From JAFLCL01 sp964502175 (GTDB taxonomy: Bacteria; Myxococcota_A; Polyangia; Polyangiales; Sandaracinaceae): 64,000 bases of DNA. The DNA lies in NCBI GenBank assembly GCA_964502175.1, contig CAZCVE010000012.1:1-64000 (forward strand), read 5' to 3'. Positions 52,491-61,766 of this stretch are shown here, one piece after another (positions within the stretch are counted from its first letter, which is position 1; each line of letters opens with the position of its first letter). The translations under genes were made by a program, and so were the position numbers. Under the pieces are notes generated by a model, which was not told the origin of the DNA, did not search any database, and saw only the letters and a list, made by a program, of their open reading frames with translations.

Positions 52491-53458
52491 ATCGAGCCTC
52501 CGACGACCCAGCCGATCGAGCCGCCGTCGTAGGGTGGGTCCGGGCGCACCGCGAAGTACGTGCCGACGGCGCCGCCTGCGAGCGCGCCGACGATGATCGT
52601 CCAGAACCACCACTCCTCGTAGACCTCGGCCCCGCGCACCGCGAGCTCTGCGGCGACCGACGAGCTGCCGCCGGGCTCGAGCCGCAGCGTCGCGCGGTGA
52701 GGCACGTGGCCGTCGGCCTCGACGACGAGCTCGCGCACGCCGGGCTCGACGTCGGCCTCGTACGGCGCGGTGCCGAGCTCTTCTCCATCGAGACGCACAC
52801 GCGCGTCGGGCACGCTCGCGGTGACGGCGAGGTGCGCGGGCAGACGCTCGAGCTGCGCGGTGACGACGACCTCCGCGCCGGGCGCGACGCGTCGATCGAG
52901 GAAGAGCGGCGTGTAGCCCACGTGGCGCACCTGCACGGTGTGCGGCCCGGGATCGACGGTGAGCGTGACCGCGCCCGACTCGAGCGTGAGCGCCCGACCG
53001 TCGATCGCGACCTCCGCGCTGGACGCGAGCTCCGCGGGCACCTCGACGCGGATCGATCCGATGCGCTCGACCAGCTCTAGGACGAGGTTCTCGGCGTCGG
53101 GCCTGCGCGTCGCGGCGACCCCTTCGAGCGTCGAGCCGAGGAAACCACGCAGCGTCTCGAGAGACGCGACGTACTGCCCGAGGGCGCGCTGCACGACGCC
53201 GATGTTGAACGCGAGGATCGGCGAGTCGAAGATCGCGCGCGCCTCGAGGAAGACCTCGAGCGCCTCGCTCCAGCGCTCCTCGGACACGAGCGTCACGCCG
53301 CGCTGGAAGATCGGCAGCGCACGCGCGCGCGCGTCGAGGACCACGGGCTCTTCGCGACCCTCGGGCGTCGCCGTCTGCGCGAGCGTGGACGAGGCCGCGA
53401 GCAGCGAGACGCAGAGCCAGAGCAGGCTCGACCTGAAGAGTCGTCGTGAGGCGTGCAT
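52487..53458 (-). CDS. Exported TPR-PEGA domain protein
   Basis: A 323-residue protein with signal peptide (SSLLWLCVSLLAASSTLAQ). Helical repeats (about 45-140; GVTLVSEERWSEALEVFLEA, AFNIGVVQRALGQY) suggest two or three TPRs. Two PEGA-like beta units follow: VAIDGRALTLESG...VRHVGYTPL and RVRLDGEELGTAPYEADV...VEADGHVPH. One C-terminal membrane helix (FWTIIVGALAGGAVGTYFAV) anchors it. The ATG shares a base with the kinase stop (TGATG) and the stop overlaps the first SUMF1 gene. PEGA proteins are usually surface-associated. Confidence 0.82.
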   Translation of the reverse strand: MHASRRLFRSSLLWLCVSLLAASSTLAQTATPEGREEPVVLDARARALPIFQRGVTLVSEERWSEALEVFLEARAIFDSPILAFNIGVVQRALGQYVASLETLRGFLGSTLEGVAATRRPDAENLVLELVERIGSIRVEVPAELASSAEVAIDGRALTLESGAVTLTVDPGPHTVQVRHVGYTPLFLDRRVAPGAEVVVTAQLERLPAHLAVTASVPDARVRLDGEELGTAPYEADVEPGVRELVVEADGHVPHRATLRLEPGGSSSVAAELAVRGAEVYEEWWFWTIIVGALAGGAVGTYFAVRPDPPYDGGSIGWVVGGSM

Positions 53459-54936
53459 CACAGTGTCTCGATGAGACCAGAGCCGGTCGAAGGCGGCGGC
53501 GTGGCCATCGTGGGCGCTTCGGTCGTGGGGGTCTCGGGGGTCTCGGTGGATCGCGGGCGCACGCGACGACCGCGTGGGGGGTCCGCCGCAGTCGTGGTGC
53601 TCGTCGCGGGGACCTCGACCTCGACCTCCACCGGCACTTCGATCCCGGTCGGAGCAGCGACGTCGACGACAGGCGTCGCGATCACGGTGGGCGGGGGCGG
53701 CACGACGTCGGCGACCGTCGTGTCCGGCGAGGTCGGCGCAGGGGCGGGTCCGCCCATCGACAGCGCGAGCATCGCGGCCACGGCGAGCGCGACCACGACC
53801 ACACCGCCCACCGCGAGCGGCCAGCGCGAGCGGCGCGGCGCCTCGACGCTCTCGATCGATCGCGCGACGTGAGGCGCCGCGGACGAGGGGCTCCCCATCG
53901 GCGCGGTGTTCGAGCTCGGCGTGACGGCGAGCTCCAGGGCCGCCGCGTCGCTGGCCGCGCGCGCGCCCGGGATCTGCGGCGCGGTCTCGGCGAACGACGT
54001 CGGCCGCGACACGCGCTGCACGATGTCCGCTGCAGACGCGCGCCGTGCCTCGAGCGGCGGATCGACGTGATCGAGGAACGGCGTGAGCACGTCGACGATC
54101 TCGCGCATCGACCCGAGGCGCTTCGCGACCTTCTTCTCGAGGCAGCGATCGATCAGGTCGGAGATCGACCGCGGCACGTCGGCGCAGCTCGAGGCCGGCG
54201 GCGGATCCTCTTGGAGGATCTGCGCGAACACCTGCCCGAAGTTCTCGCCGCGGAACGGCACGTGACCCGTCATCGCCTCGTACATGAGGACGCCGAGCGC
54301 CCACACGTCCGCGCGGTGGTCGAGATCGGTGCGCCCCGCCGCCTGCTCGGGCGCCATGTAGTAGGGCGTGCCCATCATCGCGCCCGTCGACGTGAGCTTC
54401 ATCGTGTCGTGCCCGGGTGTCTCGCGGATCACCTTGGCGATGCCGAAGTCCAAGACCTTCGGCCAGAGGACGCCATCGCGCTGCGACAAGAACACGTTGT
54501 CGGGCTTCACGTCGCGATGGACGATGCCGAGCGAGTGCGCATGACCGAGCGCGGAGGCCACGGGCACGAGCACGCGCGCGAGCTCACCAGGGCCGAGCGG
54601 CGCTGCGGTCTCGAGGTGATCGGCGAGGCTCATTCCCTCGAGCAGCTCCATCACCATCACGGGCGCGTGCTCGTGATGGAAGACGTCGAGCACCTCGATC
54701 GCGTGCGGGTGCTGCACGGTCGCGGAGGCCTTGGCTTCACGAAGGAACCGCGCGACGAGCTTCTCGTCTCCGGAGAGATCGATGCTCATCACCTTGAGCG
54801 CGACGCGCTTCCCGGTGACCTCGTGCCGCGCCGTGAAGACGCTGCCCATGCCTCCGCGGCCGATGCGAGCGCCGACGCGGTAGCGCTCGGCAACGAGCAC
54901 TCCTTCGGCGATCGGATCGATCCGCTCCGCGTCCAC
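53458..54936 (-). CDS. Ser/Thr protein kinase with extracytoplasmic Pro/Thr-rich tail
   Basis: A 492-residue Hanks-type kinase. GRGGMGSV is at 26-33, the ATP lysine K48 in VALKVM, HRDVKPDN at 140-147 and DFG at 163-165, with a normal activation segment ending in MAPEQ. All catalytic residues are present. A membrane helix (about 360-383) leads to about 110 residues rich in Pro, Thr and Val outside, including PVEVEVEVP, with no folded domain. It heads the coupled operon of PEGA, two pseudo-FGE lipoproteins and a metallopeptidase, so these exported proteins are candidate inputs or outputs. GTG start. Confidence 0.92.
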   Translation of the reverse strand: MDAERIDPIAEGVLVAERYRVGARIGRGGMGSVFTARHEVTGKRVALKVMSIDLSGDEKLVARFLREAKASATVQHPHAIEVLDVFHHEHAPVMVMELLEGMSLADHLETAAPLGPGELARVLVPVASALGHAHSLGIVHRDVKPDNVFLSQRDGVLWPKVLDFGIAKVIRETPGHDTMKLTSTGAMMGTPYYMAPEQAAGRTDLDHRADVWALGVLMYEAMTGHVPFRGENFGQVFAQILQEDPPPASSCADVPRSISDLIDRCLEKKVAKRLGSMREIVDVLTPFLDHVDPPLEARRASAADIVQRVSRPTSFAETAPQIPGARAASDAAALELAVTPSSNTAPMGSPSSAAPHVARSIESVEAPRRSRWPLAVGGVVVVALAVAAMLALSMGGPAPAPTSPDTTVADVVPPPPTVIATPVVDVAAPTGIEVPVEVEVEVPATSTTTAADPPRGRRVRPRSTETPETPTTEAPTMATPPPSTGSGLIETL

Positions 54937-55004
54937 GCCGGAAGAGCGTAGGCGAGGATCGGCCTCTCCTTCAACGCAGACGCGCGATCACTCGGGGAGC
55001 CCGA

Positions 55005-55553
55005 TCACTTCGGGAGCTTCGCGTCGAAGAACGCCTTGAGCTTGATCAGGTTCTTCTCTTCGCGAGAGAAGCCCGGCGGCTCGTACGTCTTCGCGAAGCC
55101 GCGCACGTCGGACACGAAGTCCGCGCGCACGCCCGCATCACCGAGGATGTCGCCGACGGAGCGCCCTCGCGCCGCGCCCTTGCGAAGACCCTTCACATAC
55201 GCCTCGAGGCGCACGTAGTCCTTGCCGAGGAACTCGCGCAGCGGATCGCAGTCGTTCGCGAGCGCGGTGAGCACCGCCATGCGCGCGGGGGCGATCTCGC
55301 CCTCGCCGTTGACCGCGAGATCCGCGGCCACGCGAAGGACGAACGCGTCGTCGAGGTAGCCGATGTCGTCGATGCCATCGGGGATCAGATCGAGCGACTT
55401 GAAGAGGTAGTTGAGACCTCCCGCGATCGCCTCGCGCGCCGGCTGGCCCACGCCGTCTCCTTCGAGGAGACCCCCAAGCTTCTCCGCGTCCTCACCGAGG
55501 GTACGCAGCCAGCCGGCAAACGTGTCGAGGTACTTGGCCAGCGATTCGCTCAT
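55005..55553 (-). CDS. DUF1232 (YkvA-like) protein
   Basis: A 182-residue protein starting at the ATG at 55553, with GGAGG eight bases upstream. The DUF1232 core is GGLNYLFKSLDLIPDGIDDIGYLDDAFVL, starting near residue 45, followed by basic helices (KGLRKGAARGR) and a C-terminal REEKNLIKLKAFFDAKLPK. Members are small helical, membrane-associated proteins of unknown role. This one is longer than most because of its C-terminal 80 residues. It is monocistronic by spacing. Confidence 0.8.
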   Translation of the reverse strand: MSESLAKYLDTFAGWLRTLGEDAEKLGGLLEGDGVGQPAREAIAGGLNYLFKSLDLIPDGIDDIGYLDDAFVLRVAADLAVNGEGEIAPARMAVLTALANDCDPLREFLGKDYVRLEAYVKGLRKGAARGRSVGDILGDAGVRADFVSDVRGFAKTYEPPGFSREEKNLIKLKAFFDAKLPK

Positions 55554-55661
55554 CGTTCGATCCTCCGCAGGCCCCGCGCTTTCGGCGCTGGGGAGGGCGG
55601 ATGCTAGCCGACTCGACGGCGCGTCCACAACGCCTCTCGCGCGCGCTCGACAGCGCTCCCG

Positions 55662-55952
55662 TCAGGGCCCCGCGTCCGGCGTCCCGCCGTCGCCGCAGGC
55701 GCGCGCCGTGCAGCTCACGAGGCCGTCCGCGGTGCAGTAGCACCAGTTGCAGCCGTCGTAGCAGGCGAGCTCGGCGTCGAAGCCCGGAGGCGCGTCCGGC
55801 CCGGCCACGCACTCCGCGCACATCGACGGCGGCAGGAACGAGTCAGGGTCGCCCGTACCGAGATCACTCGACCGACCCGACGGCGCGCATCCCACGCCCA
55901 TCGCCGACACCACCATCACGAGCCCCATCACACGAAACCAAGAACGAGCCAT
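55662..55952 (-). CDS. Small cysteine-rich lipoprotein
   Basis: About 96 residues from the ATG at 55952, which has AGGAGG upstream. The lipobox is MGVGC. The mature part has eight further cysteines within 55 residues (MCAECV, CYDGCNWCYC, SCTARAC), probably all disulphide-linked, and ends in a Gly/Pro/Asp tail. The pattern resembles single knotted modules of larger cysteine-rich proteins of this genome. Function unknown. Confidence 0.65.
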   Translation of the reverse strand: MARSWFRVMGLVMVVSAMGVGCAPSGRSSDLGTGDPDSFLPPSMCAECVAGPDAPPGFDAELACYDGCNWCYCTADGLVSCTARACGDGGTPDAGP

Positions 55953-56039
55953 CACGACCTCCTCACGACGCGCCGACCAGCGCGAACACGACGATCTCAG
56001 CAACACACATGCCGAGCCTTTTCAGGCCATGTTGTGCCG

Positions 56040-58256
56040 TTAGATCGCGGTCGCCGCGAGAAGATCGTTCCGGAGCTCGTGGCGCAAAACGGCAGGTATG
56101 GCGCTCACGAGGAGCACCGAGCGGGGCGCGTGGAGGGGCGCGTCGGGTGGCGGAAGGCGATGCACCTCGATGCCCTCGATCGCGATGGGCGTGTCGGTCT
56201 CGGGCTGCGGCACCGCGGTGTGCACGAGCACGGCCTCGAGGCGAAGGCTCGTGAACGGTCGCGCGTAGCGATCGACCCAGCCTCCATCGCCCGACGGTCC
56301 GCGCTCCCAGCCGAGCCGCTTCATGCGACCGCGGAGAGCGAAGCTCGACACGGAGACGTCGTCGGGCACGAGGCGCAGGAGACCTGGCTGCGAAGGATCG
56401 AGCGCGTGCCGCGCGCGGCCGAGCTGCGGAAAGAGCGACGCGAGCTCGTACTCCGCGAGGTGATCGGCGAAGCGCCGCTCTTCGGCGTCCGAGAGCGAGC
56501 TGCCGTGCGCGATCGTGATCGTCGCGTCGTCCGGCAGGCGCAGCGTGTCGTTGTCGGCGGTGACGAACGTTCCGTCTTCGCTCACGCGACACGCGCCGAG
56601 GATCGCGCCCTCGGCATCGCGCGCGAGCAAGACGACGCGCGCGAGCAGCACGCGCATGATCGGGTGCGACAGGTAGACGCCGCGGAAGTCCGCGAGGGGC
56701 ATCGCGCGCTCGCTGCACATCGACTCGAACAGCCGGTCGCGCTGCGCGGTGACGAGCGCCTTGATCTCCTTCTTCGAGGCCGAGAGGCGCTTCTTCTCCG
56801 CGGCCGCGTGCGCGGCGTCTTCGTCCTTGCGCGGCTCGGGCAGCTTGGAGATCAGGCTCGCGACGCCCGCGTCGATCACGAAGAGCGAGAGATCGAGCTC
56901 GTCGTCGAGGCGCGCCTCGAACACTCGAGTGATCGCGCCCGTGCTCTCCTCGTCGTCGTCGTCCTCTTTCGTGACGACCTCGGCCCGCGCCTCGACGAAC
57001 GTCAGCCGCATGCGCGCCTGATCGTCGAGACCGGCCGTGGGGATCATGCGATCCGCCAGCTCGTCGCTGCTCCATCCGCGGCGCGCCGCGAGCTCGTTCA
57101 CGAGCCTCTCGGCCTCCTTGCGCAGGCTCGCGGTGCGGAAGCGCATCGAGAAGCGCACGAGCGCCTGCGTGGCCGCGCGATCCTCCATGCCCGCGAGCAT
57201 GTGCAGCATCGCGCGGCTCGAGCCGATGCGGATGCCGCGGAAGTCGCGGACGTACTTCGCGCATCGCGGCACCAGCGCGCGCGGCGCGAGCGCAGCGGCC
57301 ACCGCGAGCACGCCTCGATGGTCGAGCGCCCCGGTCTCCACGCTCTTGCCCATCATCCACGTGAGCGCGCCCGCGTTCAGCTTGAAGGTCGGCGTGCGCG
57401 CGTACGCCTCGAACGACATCCCCGCGGCCTGTGCCCACGTGGAGATGCGATCCCGCACGTCCGCGTCGAGCGGCTCGGGCAGCCGAAAGTCCTCGTCGAG
57501 CCAGCGATCGAAGATCGCCTCACCGAGCGCCTCGCGCTCGCGCTCGATCATCTCCGCGGCGTAGGCAGTGAGCAGCGGCGAGGCGATCGGCGTCTTTCCC
57601 TTGTGGGCGCTCACGATCCACGCGGTGACCACCTCAGCGGGGACCTCGCCACCGTCCTTCCAGCGCACGCGCGGGAGCGTGTCGGTCGAGAGGAACGCGA
57701 GCGTCTGGGGCACGCCCTTCGACAGGACCTTCTTCGCGTCCTTCGCGAGCTCGGCGCGATCGAGGAAGCGACCGATCGGCTCGCCGAGACCGACGAGCGC
57801 GCGCAACAAGCTCGCGCGCACGAACTCGACCTTCTCCTTGCGGAACGCGGTGACGAGCGCGGGGATCGCCTCCTTCGCGCGGAGCTTGGCGAGCCACTCC
57901 GCGGCGTGGAGGCGCGTGTCCTTCGCGCCGTCCGAGAGCGAGGCGCGCAGCGTCGCCAGCGGAGGCTCGCCGCGCGAGAGCACGGCCTGCGCGACGTCAC
58001 GCTCCTCGCGGCTGGTGCCGAGCGCCAGCGGGAGCAGCACCTCGGACAGCGCCGGCGTCGGATCGATCGTGCGCAGCGCGGTGAGGAACATGGTGCGCCG
58101 GTTGTGGGTGTCCCAGCTCGGCTCGCCGTCGAGCGCGCGCGTGTCGAGCAGGCGCGCGAGGTCCGCGGGTGCGTCGCACACCAAGGCCTGAGCGAGCGTG
58201 ACGTCGCCCTGGTAGTAGGCCTTGCGCGCGCGCTGCACGTCGAGGAGCGAGACCAC
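56040..58256 (-). CDS. DUF4132 (MolR-like) protein with HEAT-like repeats
   Basis: A 738-residue cytoplasmic protein with GTG start. The N-terminal half contains HEAT-like helical pairs (HAAEWLAKLRAKEAIPALVTAFR, FVRASLLRALVGLGEPI). The DUF4132 domain is recognised by RRGWSSDELADRMIPTAGLDDQARMR with the conserved P-T-x-G-L-D, and later ITIAHGSSLSDAEERRFAD. Related proteins include MolR; their molecular role is unknown and some lie near poly-ADP-ribose/WGR proteins, which are not seen here. It lies 18 bp after the DUF2254-like gene. Confidence 0.7.
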   Translation of the reverse strand: MVSLLDVQRARKAYYQGDVTLAQALVCDAPADLARLLDTRALDGEPSWDTHNRRTMFLTALRTIDPTPALSEVLLPLALGTSREERDVAQAVLSRGEPPLATLRASLSDGAKDTRLHAAEWLAKLRAKEAIPALVTAFRKEKVEFVRASLLRALVGLGEPIGRFLDRAELAKDAKKVLSKGVPQTLAFLSTDTLPRVRWKDGGEVPAEVVTAWIVSAHKGKTPIASPLLTAYAAEMIEREREALGEAIFDRWLDEDFRLPEPLDADVRDRISTWAQAAGMSFEAYARTPTFKLNAGALTWMMGKSVETGALDHRGVLAVAAALAPRALVPRCAKYVRDFRGIRIGSSRAMLHMLAGMEDRAATQALVRFSMRFRTASLRKEAERLVNELAARRGWSSDELADRMIPTAGLDDQARMRLTFVEARAEVVTKEDDDDEESTGAITRVFEARLDDELDLSLFVIDAGVASLISKLPEPRKDEDAAHAAAEKKRLSASKKEIKALVTAQRDRLFESMCSERAMPLADFRGVYLSHPIMRVLLARVVLLARDAEGAILGACRVSEDGTFVTADNDTLRLPDDATITIAHGSSLSDAEERRFADHLAEYELASLFPQLGRARHALDPSQPGLLRLVPDDVSVSSFALRGRMKRLGWERGPSGDGGWVDRYARPFTSLRLEAVLVHTAVPQPETDTPIAIEGIEVHRLPPPDAPLHAPRSVLLVSAIPAVLRHELRNDLLAATAI

Positions 58257-58274
58257 GTGCTGTGCTCCTCGGGC

Positions 58275-59981
58275 TCAGCTCTTCGGGCTCGCGCCCGTGG
58301 CCTCGGGGCCCGCGACGCCGAGCCACGAGAAGAACTCCTCGAGCGTCTCGCGCTGCTCGGGCGGCATGTACTCGAAGTTCCTGCCGCGATCGATGATCTC
58401 CCAGAAGTCCTTGCTCGTGACGGTCTCGAGCGACGTGCGCACCTGCTCGAGGCGCGCCTTGGGCTCCTGCGCCATGTCGTCGGCGATCTGTCGCGCCTTG
58501 TCCTCTTCGCCGAGCGAGAGGTAGTAGGCCGCGAGCTTCACCTGCGCCTTGCGCACGCCGAGCAGCGCGGACTCCTGCGCCTGCGAGCGCAGCGGACGAT
58601 CGAGGTTGAGGAAGTGCTCGAGCATCTTGTCCTCCTCCTCCGCGCCGTGTTCGTGCGCCTGCTGACAGAGCGAGCTCACGTCGTACGCGACCGTCTCCGT
58701 CACGAACACGAGCTTCATGTCGAAGCTCACGTGGCCGTAGTAGGTCATGTGCCGCACGCCCTCGAGCGCGAGCTCGCCGTTGCCATCGCGCAGGAGCGCC
58801 TCCACGAGGAGGCGGTACTGGTTCATCACGTTGTACGCGGTGCGCACGTCGCGCGCGTTGAGCGTCGCGCGGAGGAAGCTGTTCATGAAGCGGTACGTGA
58901 GCCGCACGAGCTCGACGTCGGCGCGCTTGCTCGCGGCCTCGCCGATGTAGCGCGTGTCGATCGCGACGAGGTAGTTGATGTCGCGCATCGACGCGAGCGC
59001 CTCGTTGTAGATGCCGAGGTACTGGCGCATCACCTTCCACTCGACCCACGTGCCGCGCGCCTGGAGATCCGCGAGCGACTCGGGATCCATCGCGACGAAG
59101 TCGGGGTTCAAGCGCAGCGACGGCCCGATGCGCAGCCAGAAGTGCTGCTCGGCCGCGTCACCACCGGAGGTGTGGGGCTTGTTCGAGACGTACGCGATGC
59201 AGAAGTCCTTGAGCGCGTCGACCGCGCCCGACGCGATGATCTTGTCCTTGCCGCTGATCGAGTTCGACGTGATGTCGGTGAGCTCTTCCATCGCGGTGAG
59301 CGTCGCGGCCTGCAGCTCGTCGAACTCGCCGCGCGCCGCGTGCACGCCCTTCTTCGAGTTGGTGACCGCGCCGTTCCGGATGCGCGCGATGATGTTCATC
59401 GGCTCGAGGAACCAGAACACGTAGCCGAAGTACGGCGCCATGAGGACGAGGCCGATCGTCGTCGCGGTCATCATCGCGACGATCGCCGCGCGCGGCACGA
59501 AGTCGGCCTGGAGCGCGAAGCTCGTCCACACGCCGCACACGCAGATGACGAGGTAGTAGCTCATCACCGAGAGGTTGATGCGGTCGCGCAAGAACATGCG
59601 CGCGACGCCCGTGTAGCGGTCCGCGGAGAGCTGCACGATGATCGACACGACGGTGACGACGATGCCGAAGACTGCGGCGATCATCGCGGCGAGCGAGCTG
59701 ACCGAGTCCGTGACCGAGGCGGGATCGAAGTCGAGGAACTGGTGGAGCGACGTCGCGTGCGAGTGATCGACGGGCCGGGGCGGGCCGCCCGTGAAGAGCA
59801 CGTCGAGCGTGTAGAAGGTCGTGAACGCGAGCAGCGAGAGGCCCACGAGCAGGAGCACGGGCACGAGCCAGCGGCGCGCGCCGTAGTCGTTCTTCAAGGA
59901 CGACGGTCGCACGTCCTCGAGGCCCGCCTCGAGCACGCTCGTCCGCGAGGGGAGGCGCGAAGGCCGTGTGGGTCGCGTCAT
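58275..59981 (-). CDS. DUF2254-like integral membrane protein
   Basis: A 568-residue protein. Four membrane helices occur in the first 230 residues. The stretch AAMIAAVFGIVVTVVSIIVQ followed by LSADRYTGVARMFLRDR matches the DUF2254 pattern of a helix ending in a conserved motif before a charged turn. The remaining 340 residues are cytoplasmic and helical, with several conserved-looking tyrosines and KDFCIAYVSN. The ATG at 59981 overlaps the amine oxidase stop (ATGA), so the two are coupled. Function unknown; DUF2254 proteins have been suggested as channels or sensors. Confidence 0.7.
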   Translation of the reverse strand: MTRPTRPSRLPSRTSVLEAGLEDVRPSSLKNDYGARRWLVPVLLLVGLSLLAFTTFYTLDVLFTGGPPRPVDHSHATSLHQFLDFDPASVTDSVSSLAAMIAAVFGIVVTVVSIIVQLSADRYTGVARMFLRDRINLSVMSYYLVICVCGVWTSFALQADFVPRAAIVAMMTATTIGLVLMAPYFGYVFWFLEPMNIIARIRNGAVTNSKKGVHAARGEFDELQAATLTAMEELTDITSNSISGKDKIIASGAVDALKDFCIAYVSNKPHTSGGDAAEQHFWLRIGPSLRLNPDFVAMDPESLADLQARGTWVEWKVMRQYLGIYNEALASMRDINYLVAIDTRYIGEAASKRADVELVRLTYRFMNSFLRATLNARDVRTAYNVMNQYRLLVEALLRDGNGELALEGVRHMTYYGHVSFDMKLVFVTETVAYDVSSLCQQAHEHGAEEEDKMLEHFLNLDRPLRSQAQESALLGVRKAQVKLAAYYLSLGEEDKARQIADDMAQEPKARLEQVRTSLETVTSKDFWEIIDRGRNFEYMPPEQRETLEEFFSWLGVAGPEATGASPKS

Positions 59982-61666
59982 CCGCGTGTCCTCCGCGCGG
60001 CGCGCGCGAGCCGCGCGAGGTGCTGCCTCGCCGAAGGACGACGCGTCGCGCGAACGAGGCCCGCCGCGACGAGCATGTCGGCGCGACCCGCGAGGCCTCG
60101 CGCGCGGAGGATGTCGTCGGCCGCGCGCTGGCCCGACTCTGCGGCGCCCTCCATGAACCCTTGGTAGTCGATCGACGTGTGCTCGCCGGCGAAGAAGAGG
60201 CGATCGCCCGCCTCGGTCGTGCCCTCGTTGCCGCCGAGCTCCCACTGCCCCGGCGCGTAGCAGGCGTAGCTGCCGCGGAAGTTCTCGTGCGAGGGCCAGT
60301 GCATGCGCACCGCGCGTCCGGTCCTCGCCGCGGTGAAGCCCGTGAAGATGTCGTCCATGAGCGCCGACACGCGATCGGACTGGCTGTCGGCGCTGCCGTC
60401 GCCGAGGCGCACGCCGTCGTCACCGCCGGCGAAGTGCACCATCACGCCTTGGGCGCCCGCTTGTCCGCGCGCCGCGTCCCAGAAGCTCTGGGCGCCGCCG
60501 TCACCGAAGCCCGCGCCGCTCGCCATCGCGGTCGTCCACAGCCGCGAGCGCGTCTGGATCATCAGCTTCGCGTTCTGGCCGTAGCCGAGCTCGTCGATCA
60601 GCGTGCGCTTCTCGGGTGACATCGGGAGATCGATCGTCACGTCGCGCAGCGTGGAGAACGGCACGGTGACGAGCACCTGCTCGTACTCGCGCTCGATCGA
60701 GGTGCCCGCGCGATCGAAGACGAGGCGCACCTTGCCGCCCGAGCCCTCGCGGATCGCGACGAGCCGATGCTCGAGCTGGATCTGCGACTCGTACATCTCG
60801 GTGAGCGCTTCGGCGATCGCGCTCGAGCCCTCGTGGAGGTGGTAGCGCTCGTCCGAGTCCCCGAAGATCCGGAACGGATCGGGGGTCACGAAGTCGACGA
60901 GGTACATCATGTTGAGCACCGACTGCTCGTCGGCCTCGCGGCCGTACTCACCGGTGTAGGCGACGTCGAGGAGCGCGCGGATCGTCGCGTCTGCGCCGTG
61001 GCTCGGCGTCTCGAGCCACGCCCGCAGCGACGTGGAGTCGAGCCGCATGAACGCGGCGACCGCGGCCGATGTGGCCTCGCCCGAGCCATCCACCTCGAAC
61101 GTGGCCTCGAGCTGCGTGGCGATCTGATCGGCGACGGGCGCGAACGACGTGGCGATCTCGCTGACCGGCACGGACCGGCCGCCGAAGAAGTACGTGTCGG
61201 GCAGATCCTCGAAGAGGTCGTCGAGCGTGAGCCCGAGCTCCATCGCGAGGCCCTGCATGACCGTGTGATCGGAGTCGATCAGCTCACCGCCGAGCTCGCA
61301 GATCTGATCGCCCTCGAGCATCCCGCGCGCGGTGAACGTGCGGCCGCCGGTCCGATCCCACGCGTCGAACACGTCGACCGCGAGGCCCATCTGCGAGAGG
61401 CGATGCGCGCACACGAGCCCCGCGAGGCCCGCGCCGACGATCGCGACCGGCGTCGCCTCGACGCTCGGCGTGTCGCCACATCCGGCCCAGGTCGGGAGGC
61501 TCAGCGCGACGCCGCCCGCGGCGCCCGCGCGCATCCACGCGCGGCGCCCGAGGTACGCCGCGCGCAGGCGCTCGGTGTGCTCCGCGAGCGGCTCGGCGGC
61601 GCGCGAGGCCGAGCGCTGCAGACGGTAGGAGCGTCGGAGGAGATCGAAGAGCCGTGTGCGCGCCAT
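59978..61666 (-). CDS. Flavin-containing amine oxidase, exported (Tat-like)
   Basis: A 562-residue FAD enzyme. The N-terminus has YLGRRAWMRAGAAGGVALSLPTW, a twin-arginine-like signal, though the RR lies later than usual (near residue 41). The dinucleotide motif VAIVGAGLAGLVCAHRL is at about 73-89, with GGRTFTARG and GGELID after it, and the C-terminal FAD motif LFFAGEHTS followed by GFMEGAAESGQRAA. This is the monoamine oxidase/L-amino acid oxidase family, which oxidises amines with release of H2O2. The substrate is unknown. It is coupled to the DUF2254-like gene. Confidence 0.85.
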   Translation of the reverse strand: MARTRLFDLLRRSYRLQRSASRAAEPLAEHTERLRAAYLGRRAWMRAGAAGGVALSLPTWAGCGDTPSVEATPVAIVGAGLAGLVCAHRLSQMGLAVDVFDAWDRTGGRTFTARGMLEGDQICELGGELIDSDHTVMQGLAMELGLTLDDLFEDLPDTYFFGGRSVPVSEIATSFAPVADQIATQLEATFEVDGSGEATSAAVAAFMRLDSTSLRAWLETPSHGADATIRALLDVAYTGEYGREADEQSVLNMMYLVDFVTPDPFRIFGDSDERYHLHEGSSAIAEALTEMYESQIQLEHRLVAIREGSGGKVRLVFDRAGTSIEREYEQVLVTVPFSTLRDVTIDLPMSPEKRTLIDELGYGQNAKLMIQTRSRLWTTAMASGAGFGDGGAQSFWDAARGQAGAQGVMVHFAGGDDGVRLGDGSADSQSDRVSALMDDIFTGFTAARTGRAVRMHWPSHENFRGSYACYAPGQWELGGNEGTTEAGDRLFFAGEHTSIDYQGFMEGAAESGQRAADDILRARGLAGRADMLVAAGLVRATRRPSARQHLARLARAARRTRG

Positions 61667-61766
61667 GAAGAACCCCGTTCACCGCCAGCGATCGCCACCC
61701 GACGAACGCGAGGAGCGCGATCGCGGCTGTCTCGCGCTCGGGCTCCTCGCAGGCACGACGTCGACG

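Noticed and set aside
56034..60167. A 1377-codon plus-strand frame opposite the DUF4132 and DUF2254-like genes
   Set aside because: Same reason: Arg/His/Val/Glu-rich antisense shadow without start signals or family motifs.
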